Below are positions 33,464 through 41,056 of a stretch of 64,000 bases of DNA, piece after piece. The DNA comes from JACKII01 sp965222315 (GTDB lineage Bacteria; Pseudomonadota; Alphaproteobacteria; Bin95). Position 1 is the first letter of the stretch. Every line of letters begins with the position of its first letter. The stretch covers positions 1,860,001-1,924,000 of the forward strand of contig OZ244951.1 of NCBI GenBank assembly GCA_965222315.1. The letters are read 5' to 3'. The notes below the pieces were generated by a model. That model was not told the origin of the DNA. It saw nothing but the letters and a program-made list of their open reading frames with translations, and did not search any database. The position numbers were made by a program, and so were the translations under genes.

Positions 33464-34252
33464 TTAGGTGTCGATTACTGCGACGGCCCTGGTCCAGCCG
33501 GCGGACCCGCCCTGAATCTTTACCGGGAAGCAGATGACCTGGAAGCCGCTGCTGGGCAAGCGGTCCAGCCGCCACAGCTTCTCCAAGTGGCAATAGCCCT
33601 TGTGCCGGCCGGCGCGGTGGCCTTCCCAAATGAGTTTGGGGGAGCCGCCGGCCTTGATCTTCTCCCGCGTGAGGGAGAAGGGGGCGTCCCAACTCCAGCC
33701 GTCGGTGCCGGTGACGCGCACGCCCTGGTCGAGCAGCCAGCAGGTCGCCTCGTAGCCGGTGCCGCAGCCGCGGTCGATGAAGTCGTCCTCGCCGAAATGC
33801 GCCCCGGCTGAGGTGTTGACCAGCACGATGTCGAGGGGCTGCAACTCGTGACCGATGCGCTTCAGTTCCGCCTGCACATCTTCCGGCGTTGCGACGTAGC
33901 CGTCGGCGAAGTGGCTGAAGTCCAGCTTCACGCCGCGGCTGAAACACCATTCCAGCGGAATTTCGTCGATCCGGGCAGACGGCTCGCCGCCGGGCACCGT
34001 GCTCTCGTTCATGCGGCTGAAATAGTGGTAAGGCGCGTCCAGGTGCGTGCCATTGTGGCTAGACAGGCTGACCTTCTCGACCGCGGCGTACTCGCCTTCG
34101 GGCAGGTCGTCGATGGAGACACCCATATATTCTGCCATCTGGCCGGCGGTCTGGTGATGGTCCAAATACTCGATATGCGGTTTCATGTGCGGCGGGTCGC
34201 AGACGATGTCGTTCGTCAGCGGAATGGAAATGTCGATCAACTGGCGCGGCAT
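33464..34252 (-). CDS. cyclase family protein (kynurenine formamidase-like metal hydrolase)
   Basis: 262 residues. The signature HxGTHxDxPxH appears as SHNGTHLDAPYHY near 65-77, giving the metal ligands. IDISIPLTNDIVCDPPHMKPHIEYLDH starts the fold. DIVLVNTSAGAHFGEDDFIDRGCGTGYEATCWLLDQGVRVTGTDGWSWDAP is the core barrel. Characterised relatives include kynurenine formamidase KynB and isatin hydrolase. The substrate is unknown. It diverges from a DadA-like oxidase gene. Confidence 0.87.
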   Translation of the reverse strand: MPRQLIDISIPLTNDIVCDPPHMKPHIEYLDHHQTAGQMAEYMGVSIDDLPEGEYAAVEKVSLSSHNGTHLDAPYHYFSRMNESTVPGGEPSARIDEIPLEWCFSRGVKLDFSHFADGYVATPEDVQAELKRIGHELQPLDIVLVNTSAGAHFGEDDFIDRGCGTGYEATCWLLDQGVRVTGTDGWSWDAPFSLTREKIKAGGSPKLIWEGHRAGRHKGYCHLEKLWRLDRLPSSGFQVICFPVKIQGGSAGWTRAVAVIDT

Positions 34253-34372
34253 TGGTAGCCTCCTGCTTTTGCTTTAGGCGATTTCGGCTTTGGACGCAGT
34301 CTCGCCCGTGGCATGGTGGCTTTCAATGTTTAAGGCCGCATCAGGCCGTTTTCTGTCGGAGGTCGTGGAACA

Positions 34373-35620
34373 ATGCCGGAAACAACCCAGCCCAGCGTCG
34401 CGGTGATCGGCGCGGGAATCGTCGGTATCTGCACGGCCGCGTTCCTACAGCGGGAGGGCTACCGCGTGACCCTGGTGGATGCCGAGGAGCCCGGCACCAT
34501 GACCAGTTTCGGCAATGCTGGTGCGATTTCCGCCCATTCAGTGACGCCGATGGCGCTGCCCGGCATCTGGAAGAAGGTGCCGGGCTGGTTGCTGGACCCG
34601 CTCGGGCCGCTCGCGGTGCGCCTTGGCTATGCGCCCAAGGCCGCGCCCTGGCTGATGAAATTCATGGCTGCGGCCAAGAACTTCGAGACCCAGGCGGCGG
34701 CGCTGGCCGATCTGCACCGGCCCGTGCGCGAGGCCTATCTGGAACTGTCCGGGGAGGCGGGGGCCGACGACCTGCTGAAGCAAACCGGCGTGCTGTCCGT
34801 CTACGAAACGACAGAGGGGTTCAATGGCGATGCTGTTGTGCGGGAACTCTCCCGCAAGCACGGGCACCGGGTGGAGGAACTGGGTTCCGACGAATTGCGG
34901 CAGTTGGAGCCGCATCTCTCGCCCTCGTTTCAGCACGCGACGTTCTTTCCCGATGCCACCCATTGCACCAACCCAGGCGAATTGTGCCAGCGGCTGGCGG
35001 CGATGGTGCTCTCCAAAGGCGGTGTGCATCTGAAGGCGCGGGTGGCGCGGTTCGATACCGGCACGGATGGCGTTGAGGCGCTGATTACCGATCAGGGCGA
35101 GCGTCATGCCTTCGACCATTTCGCGGTGACGGCAGGGGCCTGGTCGCACCAGCTTTCCGGCGATCTGGGTGAGGCCTTCCCGCTGGAGAGCGAGCGGGGC
35201 TATCACATGGTGCTGCCCAATCCGGGCATCCGCACCAGCCGCCCGATCAGCTTCGGCGAGCGCAAGTTCATGTGCACGACCATGGAGTCGGGATTGCGGC
35301 TTGCCGGTACCGTGGAGTTTGCGGGGCTCAACGCCGCGCCGAACTGGGGGCGGGCCGACAAGCTGCTGACCCATGCCAAGGAAATCTTCCGGGATGTGGA
35401 CACGGGCGGCGCGGTTCCCTGGATGGGCAACCGGCCCGCCACGCCGGACTCCGTGCCGGTGATCAGCCGAAGCCGGAAACACAAGAACGTGGTCTATGGC
35501 TTTGGCCATGGGCACCTTGGCCTGACTGGCGGGGCGGTCACGGGGAAGCACCTGACAGCGCTGGTGGCCGGCCGGGAGCCGGAGATCGACCTCTCGCCGT
35601 TCAGCATCGGGCGGTATTGA
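34373..35620 (+). CDS. FAD-dependent oxidoreductase, D-amino acid dehydrogenase (DadA)-like
   Basis: 415 residues of the DAO family. SVAVIGAGIVGICTAAFLQREGYRVTLVDAEEPG is a full FAD-binding dinucleotide fold. HFAVTAGAWSHQLSGDLG and PVISRSRKHKNVVYGFGHGHLGLTGGAVTGKHLTALV are typical C-terminal FAD contacts of DadA-like enzymes. The expected reaction is oxidative deamination of an amine or D-amino acid with electrons to quinone. The stop is followed by a 458-base or longer non-coding region. Confidence 0.88.
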   Translation: MPETTQPSVAVIGAGIVGICTAAFLQREGYRVTLVDAEEPGTMTSFGNAGAISAHSVTPMALPGIWKKVPGWLLDPLGPLAVRLGYAPKAAPWLMKFMAAAKNFETQAAALADLHRPVREAYLELSGEAGADDLLKQTGVLSVYETTEGFNGDAVVRELSRKHGHRVEELGSDELRQLEPHLSPSFQHATFFPDATHCTNPGELCQRLAAMVLSKGGVHLKARVARFDTGTDGVEALITDQGERHAFDHFAVTAGAWSHQLSGDLGEAFPLESERGYHMVLPNPGIRTSRPISFGERKFMCTTMESGLRLAGTVEFAGLNAAPNWGRADKLLTHAKEIFRDVDTGGAVPWMGNRPATPDSVPVISRSRKHKNVVYGFGHGHLGLTGGAVTGKHLTALVAGREPEIDLSPFSIGRY

Positions 35621-35649
35621 GGCGAAATGCAGTGGTATTGTGGAGACGT

Positions 35650-35678
35650 TTGACGGGGAGGTTGGTGCGCCTTGTGAT
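35650..35678 (+). promoter_or_regulatory. possible promoter upstream of the box array
   Basis: TTGACG (35650-35655), a 17-base spacer and TGTGAT (35673-35678). The match is good for the -35 and partial for the -10. It would read toward the TCTACATT array and ribF. Confidence 0.3.
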
Positions 35679-35738
35679 GGGCATTCGCCGCACCAAATAA
35701 GGGTGGCTGAAGTACTGGGAATGTGACGTGGACCGGCC

Positions 35739-35839
35739 TCTACATTGGGTCTACATCCGGTCTACATTTCATCGACATCGGATAAACCCGGCATCTACAT
35801 TTCCGAGCCGGAATGTAGATGAATGTAGACGAATGTAGA
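35739..35839. promoter_or_regulatory. periodic array of TCTACATT boxes with inverted copies
   Basis: Direct copies: TCTACATT at 35739, TCTACATC at 35750, TCTACATT at 35761, degenerate TCGACATC at 35772 and TCTACATT at 35794, all on one 11-bp register (the slot at 35783 is degenerate). Inverted copies AATGTAGA follow at 35812, 35822 and 35832, spaced 10 bp. The last direct and first inverted copies also make a hairpin-capable palindrome. Each box fits TnTACAn, the half-site reported for CarH/LitR-type MerR regulators that bind head to tail at 11-bp steps. A regulator array is inferred; no such regulator gene is in the window. Confidence 0.6.
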
Positions 35840-35960
35840 TGTTTTCCGGGAAGAATTTAAACCAGTTACCTGGGTATATGTTCTCCCCCGAACACCAGCC
35901 CCCTGGCCAGCGGTAGCAGAAGCGTGAGGGAGAGAATGGCCGTCATGTTTCGGCAACCGG

Positions 35961-36025
35961 GCCGCTAGTGCCCATCCGCAACAGGTGACTGGCCTGGGGC
36001 AATCCCCTTCCGGATGGTGAGCGGC
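35961..36025 (+). ncRNA. possible structured RNA element (three-way junction) upstream of ribF
   Basis: Nested pairings: GCCGCT (35961-35966) with AGCGGC (36020-36025), and CCATCCG (35972-35978) with CGGATGG (36011-36017). Inside them are two hairpins, CAGG/CCTG (35982-35996) and GGGG-CAAT-CCCC (35996-36007), which share a base at the junction. It lies 116 bases before the proposed ribF start in a 521-base gap. It does not match the FMN, cobalamin, SAM or T-box consensus I know. It could be a leader RNA, a small RNA or chance folding. Confidence 0.35.
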
Positions 36026-36141
36026 AGCGGTGATGGCAAAGGCAGGCGTAGCCCTATAAACTTGTCGCGTAGAAAAGCATGGCAAATGCGTGTAAGGGAC
36101 ATGCGGGTCGTCAGCGTGCGATACCTTTAGGAACCGGTTCG

Positions 36142-37095
36142 TTGCATCATTCTATCGGCTTAAACCCGCTGCCCGCCGCTCATCGCGGCGCTTCGGTAGC
36201 GCTTGGAAATTTCGACGGAGTCCATCATGGGCACCGGGCGATCCTGGCTGCCGCGCACAAGGTGGGCGGGGCGCTTGGCGTGGTGACGTTCGAGCCGCAC
36301 CCCCGCAGTGTGTTGCGCGCGCCTGACCGCACCTTCCGACTGACCTCCCCCACCAGCAAGGCGCAAGCCCTGGAAGACGCCGGGGTTGAGGTGCTGGTGG
36401 AAGTGCCCTTCGACAAAGCCTTTGCGAGCCTGCCTCCGGAGCAATTCGTGCAGCGGGTGTTGGTCGATGCGGTGGGGGCCAGCAATGTGACCGTCGGCGC
36501 GGATTTCCGTTTTGGCGCTGGCCGGGCGGGCACGCATGAAACCCTGATGGCGCTCGGCATTGTCCATGGCTTTGGCGTGACGGTGGTTGAGGAGGTCCGC
36601 GCGGAGGACGGGGTGCCGTTCTCCTCCACCGCGATCCGGGCGCATCTGCGCGACGGCCAGCCGGTCGAAGCGGCGCGGATGCTTGGCCGATGGTGGGAGA
36701 TTGACGGGGTTGTGACCCCGAACCGCCAGTTGGGCCGCACCATCGGCTTTCCGACCGCGAACCTGAGCCTGGGCGATCTGCTGGAGCCCATGCTGGGTGT
36801 CTATGCCGTGCGGGCTGGGATCGGCGAAGGTGATGACCTGACTTGGCATGATGCCATAGCCAATCTGGGCCGCAGGCCGACGGTGGGTGGCGATGCGCTG
36901 CTGCTGGAGACACACATCTTTGACTTCGACGGCGACCTCTATGACAAGCCGCTGCGCGTGCAACTGATCGGCTTCATACGGCCGGAGCAGAAATTCAACG
37001 GGCTGGACGAACTGAAGGCCCAAATCGCCAGGGATTGCGACACGGCTCGTTCAATCCTGGCGGAAACCGACAACGACCAATTCACTAGGTCTTAA
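36142..37095 (+). CDS. ribF: bifunctional riboflavin kinase / FAD synthetase
   Basis: 317 residues from TTG at 36142. The N-terminal FAD synthetase has VALGNFDGVHHGHRAIL (nucleotide-binding HxGH) and TFEPHPRSVL. The C-terminal kinase has GRTIGFPTANLSL and a conserved LLLETHIFDFDGDLYDKPLRV. It makes FMN and FAD from riboflavin. The TTG is preferred because AGGA lies 9 bases upstream and it puts GNFDG at residue 23 as in E. coli; an in-frame ATG at 36079 is the alternative. No FMN riboswitch was found upstream. It heads the ribF-ileS-lspA run. Confidence 0.9.
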   Translation: MHHSIGLNPLPAAHRGASVALGNFDGVHHGHRAILAAAHKVGGALGVVTFEPHPRSVLRAPDRTFRLTSPTSKAQALEDAGVEVLVEVPFDKAFASLPPEQFVQRVLVDAVGASNVTVGADFRFGAGRAGTHETLMALGIVHGFGVTVVEEVRAEDGVPFSSTAIRAHLRDGQPVEAARMLGRWWEIDGVVTPNRQLGRTIGFPTANLSLGDLLEPMLGVYAVRAGIGEGDDLTWHDAIANLGRRPTVGGDALLLETHIFDFDGDLYDKPLRVQLIGFIRPEQKFNGLDELKAQIARDCDTARSILAETDNDQFTRS

Positions 37096-37109
37096 AACTA
37101 GGTCTTAAA
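37084..37109 (+). repeat. 13-bp tandem duplication at the ribF stop / ileS leader
   Basis: ACTAGGTCTTAAA occurs twice head to tail (37084-37096 and 37097-37109). The first copy contains the ribF stop codon and the second forms most of the 24-base ribF-ileS gap. It places two AGG trinucleotides upstream of ileS in place of a stronger ribosome site. Confidence 0.85.
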
Positions 37110-37119
37110 AACTGACATC

Positions 37120-39996
37120 ATGACCACCGATTACAAAAGCACGGTATTCCTGCCGAAAACCGAGTTCCCCATGCGTGCCGGCCTGCCCAAGCGCGAGCCG
37201 CTGATCCTGGATCGCTGGGAAAGCATGGATCTGTTCAACCGCCAGCGGGCGGTCAGCAAGGGGCGCGAGCAGTTCGTGCTGCACGATGGCCCGCCCTACG
37301 CCAACGGCCACCTGCATATCGGCACGGGCCTGAACAAAATCCTGAAAGACATTGTCAACCGCTCCTACCAGATGATGGGCCGCGACGCGCACTACATTCC
37401 CGGCTGGGACTGCCACGGCCTGCCGATCGAATGGAAGGTCGAGGAAGAATACCGGGCCAAGGGGTTGAACAAGGACGCGGTCGACCGGGTCGAGTTCCGC
37501 CGCCAGTGCCGCGCATTTGCCGACGAGTGGATCGACACCCAGCGCGAGGAGTTCAAGCGGCTGGGCGTGATCGGGGATTGGGAAAACTACTACACCACTA
37601 TGGCCTATGAGGCCGAGGCGACCATCGCCAACGAGCTGTCCAAGTTCGCCATGAACGGCAGCCTCTACCGCGGCGCGAAGCCGGTGCTCTGGAGCGTGCC
37701 GGAGCGGACCGCTTTGGCTGATGCCGAGGTGGAGTATCACGAGCATACCTCGCACACCGTGCATGTGCCGTTCCCGATCGTGACGCCGGGTCCGAAGCTG
37801 GATCTGGAGCCGGGCACGCCCATTGTCATCTGGACGACGACGCCCTGGACCTTGCCGTCCAACCGCGGCATCGCCTTTGCCGAGGACGCCACCTACTGCG
37901 TCGTCCGCTGTGTGGCGGGGACCGATAAGCTGCGCATCCCGGTGGGCCAGCGTTTTGTCGTGGCGCCGGCCCTGGTGGAGGAAACAGCCAAGGCTGCGCG
38001 CATGACCGAGTGGGAGATCGAGCGCGAAATCCCAGGCCGTGCCTTTGCTGGCACCATCTGCGCCCATCCGCTCCGCGGGCATACCGATGCCGACGGGTTT
38101 TATGACTTCGACGTGCCCATGCATCCGGCCGACTTTGTCACCATGGATACGGGGTCCGGCTTCGTCCACATTGCACCCAGCCATGGTGCGGACGACTACG
38201 AGCTTGGCATGGCAGTTGGCCTGCCGATCACCGACAATGTCGGGCCGGACGGCGCCTACCGCGAACACGTGAAACTGTTCGCCGGACTGCGCATCATCGA
38301 CGACGAGGGCAAGGAAGGTCCCGCCAACCGCGCAGTTTGCGAGGCGCTGATGGCGGTGGGCATGCTCTATAGCTGGGGCCGCCTGAAGCACTCCTTTCCC
38401 CATTCCTGGCGCTCCAAGTCGCCGCTGCTGTTCCGTAACACGGCGCAATGGTTCATTTCGATGGAGACCAACGACCTGCGCAAGAAGGCGCTGGCGGCCA
38501 TCGACGACACACGGTTCATTCCGGCGAGCGGCCAGACGCGCTTGCGTTCCATGATCGAGAATCGACCGGACTGGTGCGTCTCGCGCCAGCGGGCCTGGGG
38601 CGTGCCGATCATCCTGTTCGTGCACAAGACCACAGGCGAGGTGCTGCGCGACCAGGCGGTGTTCGACCGCGTCGTTCAGGCGATCCGCGAGGACGGCAGC
38701 GATGCCTGGTATGAGCGTCCGGCGCAAGACTTCCTGGGCGATGCCTATGACGCCGCCGACTATGAGCAGGTGCAGGATATCGTCGAGGTCTGGTTCGACT
38801 CGGGCTCGACCCACGTGTTCACGCTGGAAGAGCGGCCGCACATGAAATGGCCGGCCGACCTCTATCTGGAGGGCACGGACCAGCATCGCGGCTGGTTCCA
38901 TTCCTCCCTGCTGGAGAGCGCCGGCACCCGCGGGCGAGCGCCTTATGATGCGGTGCTGACCCACGGCTTCGTCATGGACGAACAAGGCCGCAAGATGTCG
39001 AAATCGCTCGGCAACACGGTCGCGCCGGCGGAGGTGATCGAGCAGTACGGGGCGGATATTCTGCGTATCTGGGTGTGCTCCTCGGACTATTCCGAGGACT
39101 TGCGCATCGGCCCCGAAATCCTGAAGCACCAGGCCGATCATTATCGCCGGGTGCGCAACACGCTGCGCTTCCTGCTGGGTTCGCTCGCGGGCTTCAGCGA
39201 GTCAGAGCGGGTCGATCCGGCCGACATGCCGGAACTGGAGCGCCTGATGCTCCATCGCATGGTGGAAATGGACGCAACGGTCCGGCAGTGCGTGGCCGAT
39301 TTTGACTTCCACGAGCTTTGGGTCGAACTGCACAATTTCTGCGCCAACGACCTGTCGGCCTTCTACTTCGATATCCGCAAGGATGCGCTCTACTGCGATG
39401 CGCCGGATACCCTGCGCCGCCGGGCTTGCCGCTCCGTGCTGGACCACCTGTTCAACGCGCTGGTGACATGGCTCGGCCCGATCGCGAGCTTTACGGCGGA
39501 CGAGGCCTACCTGACCCGCCGTTTCGGCTCCCTTGAGGAAGCGCCAGCAGGGGAGAGCGTTCACCTGCTGACCTACCCGGACATTCCGGCGGCATGGCGC
39601 AACGACGAGCTTGCTGCGCGCTGGGTCAAGGTCCGCCAGGTTCGGCGCGTCATCCTGGGTGCGCTGGAGGTGGAGCGGCGCGAGAAACGGATGCGCGGCT
39701 CGCTGGAAGGATCGCCGGAGGTGTTCGTGACGCCGGAGCAGGCCGCGGCGCTGGAAGGGCTCAATCTGGCTGAAATCGCTATCGTCTCGGCGGCGACGCT
39801 GACGGTTGGCGCGCCGCCCGCAGGGGCCTTCACGATCCCGGACATTGCCGGTTGCGGCGTCTTGCCGGTGAAATCGGATGCTGCCCGGTGTGAGCGCTGC
39901 TGGCAGCACCTGCTGGACGTTGGCAGTGACCCGGAGCATCCGGAAGCTTGCGGGCGCTGCGCCGATGCCGTCCGCCAGATGCCGCAGGCGGCTTAG
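37120..39996 (+). CDS. ileS: isoleucyl-tRNA synthetase
   Basis: 958 residues, full length. HIGH-type motif HLHIG at 64-68, editing domain with TTTPWTLPSNRGIAFAE, and KMSKS at 625-629 in GRKMSKSLGN. The C-terminal zinc ribbon has CERCW and CGRC, which marks the bacterial type-1 enzyme. It charges tRNA-Ile and proofreads valine. The ribosome site is weak (AGG about 16 bases before ATG) and sits in a tandem duplication. lspA follows after 9 bases. Confidence 0.97.
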   Translation: MTTDYKSTVFLPKTEFPMRAGLPKREPLILDRWESMDLFNRQRAVSKGREQFVLHDGPPYANGHLHIGTGLNKILKDIVNRSYQMMGRDAHYIPGWDCHGLPIEWKVEEEYRAKGLNKDAVDRVEFRRQCRAFADEWIDTQREEFKRLGVIGDWENYYTTMAYEAEATIANELSKFAMNGSLYRGAKPVLWSVPERTALADAEVEYHEHTSHTVHVPFPIVTPGPKLDLEPGTPIVIWTTTPWTLPSNRGIAFAEDATYCVVRCVAGTDKLRIPVGQRFVVAPALVEETAKAARMTEWEIEREIPGRAFAGTICAHPLRGHTDADGFYDFDVPMHPADFVTMDTGSGFVHIAPSHGADDYELGMAVGLPITDNVGPDGAYREHVKLFAGLRIIDDEGKEGPANRAVCEALMAVGMLYSWGRLKHSFPHSWRSKSPLLFRNTAQWFISMETNDLRKKALAAIDDTRFIPASGQTRLRSMIENRPDWCVSRQRAWGVPIILFVHKTTGEVLRDQAVFDRVVQAIREDGSDAWYERPAQDFLGDAYDAADYEQVQDIVEVWFDSGSTHVFTLEERPHMKWPADLYLEGTDQHRGWFHSSLLESAGTRGRAPYDAVLTHGFVMDEQGRKMSKSLGNTVAPAEVIEQYGADILRIWVCSSDYSEDLRIGPEILKHQADHYRRVRNTLRFLLGSLAGFSESERVDPADMPELERLMLHRMVEMDATVRQCVADFDFHELWVELHNFCANDLSAFYFDIRKDALYCDAPDTLRRRACRSVLDHLFNALVTWLGPIASFTADEAYLTRRFGSLEEAPAGESVHLLTYPDIPAAWRNDELAARWVKVRQVRRVILGALEVERREKRMRGSLEGSPEVFVTPEQAAALEGLNLAEIAIVSAATLTVGAPPAGAFTIPDIAGCGVLPVKSDAARCERCWQHLLDVGSDPEHPEACGRCADAVRQMPQAA

Positions 39997-40005
39997 CTGG
40001 GCGCG

Positions 40006-40473
40006 ATGCGGATATGGGGCTTTGCCCTGGCAGCGCTGGTGCTGGTGTTCGACCAGATCACCAAGCTCTGGGCGTTGGACGCCTTGCAAAGCCCGCCTTT
40101 GCGAATCGAGGTGCTGCCATTCTGGGACTTCGTGCTGGTTTGGAACCGTGGCGTCAGTTTCGGCCTGTTCGGCGGTGGCGCGGTTCCGCCGCTGGCGCTG
40201 GCCGCGGTGACGGGCGCTATTGCGCTGGGCGTCGCGGTTTGGCTGGCCCGCGCCACGTCCTGGTGGACCGTGATCGCGGCGGGCCTGGTGCTGGGGGGAG
40301 CCGTCGGGAATATCATCAACCGGCTGATCTATGGCGCGGTCGTGGACTTCATCGACTGGCATGCCTATGGCTATCACTGGCCGGTCTTTAATATCGCCGA
40401 TGCCGCTATTACCCTGGGTGTCGGGGTTTTGATCGCCGAGAGCTTGTTTGGCGGCCGTAAGGCCCCCAAATGA
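40006..40473 (+). CDS. lspA: lipoprotein signal peptidase (signal peptidase II)
   Basis: 155 residues with four membrane helices. The catalytic aspartates are Asp114 in AVVDFIDWH and Asp132 in FNIADAAI. VWNRGVSFGLF is the conserved N-terminal loop. The GNxxDR motif reads GNIINR here (residues 101-106), with Asn in place of the usual Asp; the two catalytic aspartates are intact, so activity is still expected. It cleaves lipoprotein signal peptides after diacylglyceryl transfer. Its position after ileS is widely conserved. Confidence 0.94.
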   Translation: MRIWGFALAALVLVFDQITKLWALDALQSPPLRIEVLPFWDFVLVWNRGVSFGLFGGGAVPPLALAAVTGAIALGVAVWLARATSWWTVIAAGLVLGGAVGNIINRLIYGAVVDFIDWHAYGYHWPVFNIADAAITLGVGVLIAESLFGGRKAPK

Positions 40474-40503
40474 CCCAGCGAACGGGAGTGAAGACGAGTG
40501 TTG

Positions 40504-41052
40504 ATGAAGCGCCCAATTTTTTTGCTGATGCTGGCAGCCGGCGCTGTTTTAGCCGGTTGCGGCGATATCCGGGAGGCGGCCGGCGTCAAGAAGTCGGCGC
40601 CGGACGAGTTTGCCGTTGTCAGGCGCGCGCCCTTGAGCGTGCCGCCGAGCTATGACCTGCGTCCGCCGCGGGCTGGAGAGCGGGCCTTGCCGCAGATCGA
40701 TCCGCGTACGCAAAGCGAGGTCGCTGTCTTTGGTGTTGCAGACCAGGGTTTAACCCGCCAGACAGCCGATACGGCGGGCGAGGAGGCACTGCTTCGCACC
40801 TTGAATATCGAAAAGGTCGATCCGTCCATCCGCCAGCAGGTGGACCAGGAAAGTGCGTTACTGGCGCTCGACCAACGCAATTTTATCGAACAACTGATGT
40901 TCTGGCGTGATCCGCCGCTGCCGGGCACGGCAGTGGATGCACCGGCAGAGCGGGCCCGCTTGCAGGAGAATGACGCACTTGGCAGACCTCCAACCGACGG
41001 CGGCACCCCGTCGATCGAGCGCAAGGAAACCGTGCGGAACAGCCTTTTCTAG
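40504..41052 (+). CDS. DUF3035 outer-membrane-associated lipoprotein (BamF-type)
   Basis: 182 residues. MKRPIFLLMLAAGAVLAGC is a lipoprotein signal with lipobox LAGC, mature from Cys19. APDEFAVVRRAPLSVPPSYDLRPPRAGE is the DUF3035 signature, a family confined to alphaproteobacteria and reported with the BAM complex in Caulobacter. The ATG at 40504 is taken over GTG at 40498 because it starts the signal peptide; ACGAG provides a ribosome site. Its place between lspA and two M16 peptidases is conserved. Confidence 0.87.
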   Translation: MKRPIFLLMLAAGAVLAGCGDIREAAGVKKSAPDEFAVVRRAPLSVPPSYDLRPPRAGERALPQIDPRTQSEVAVFGVADQGLTRQTADTAGEEALLRTLNIEKVDPSIRQQVDQESALLALDQRNFIEQLMFWRDPPLPGTAVDAPAERARLQENDALGRPPTDGGTPSIERKETVRNSLF

Positions 41053-41056
41053 GGGT

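Noticed and set aside
31373..33811. 812-codon open frame on the + strand
   Set aside because: It lies antisense to the well-supported hydantoinase B gene and runs through the REP units into the cyclase gene. Its composition is low in recognisable motifs and typical of shadow frames in GC-rich DNA.
35795..36085. 96-codon minus-strand frame in the ribF upstream gap
   Set aside because: It covers the inverted boxes and the hairpin element, has no ribosome site worth noting and no recognisable family. It cannot be excluded but is not supported.
35840..36141. FMN or cobalamin riboswitch ahead of ribF
   Set aside because: The conserved FMN-element blocks and the B12 box were looked for on the + strand and not found.
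37105..39141. 678-codon open frame on the - strand
   Set aside because: Fully antisense to ileS, whose motifs are complete. It shows no domain pattern.
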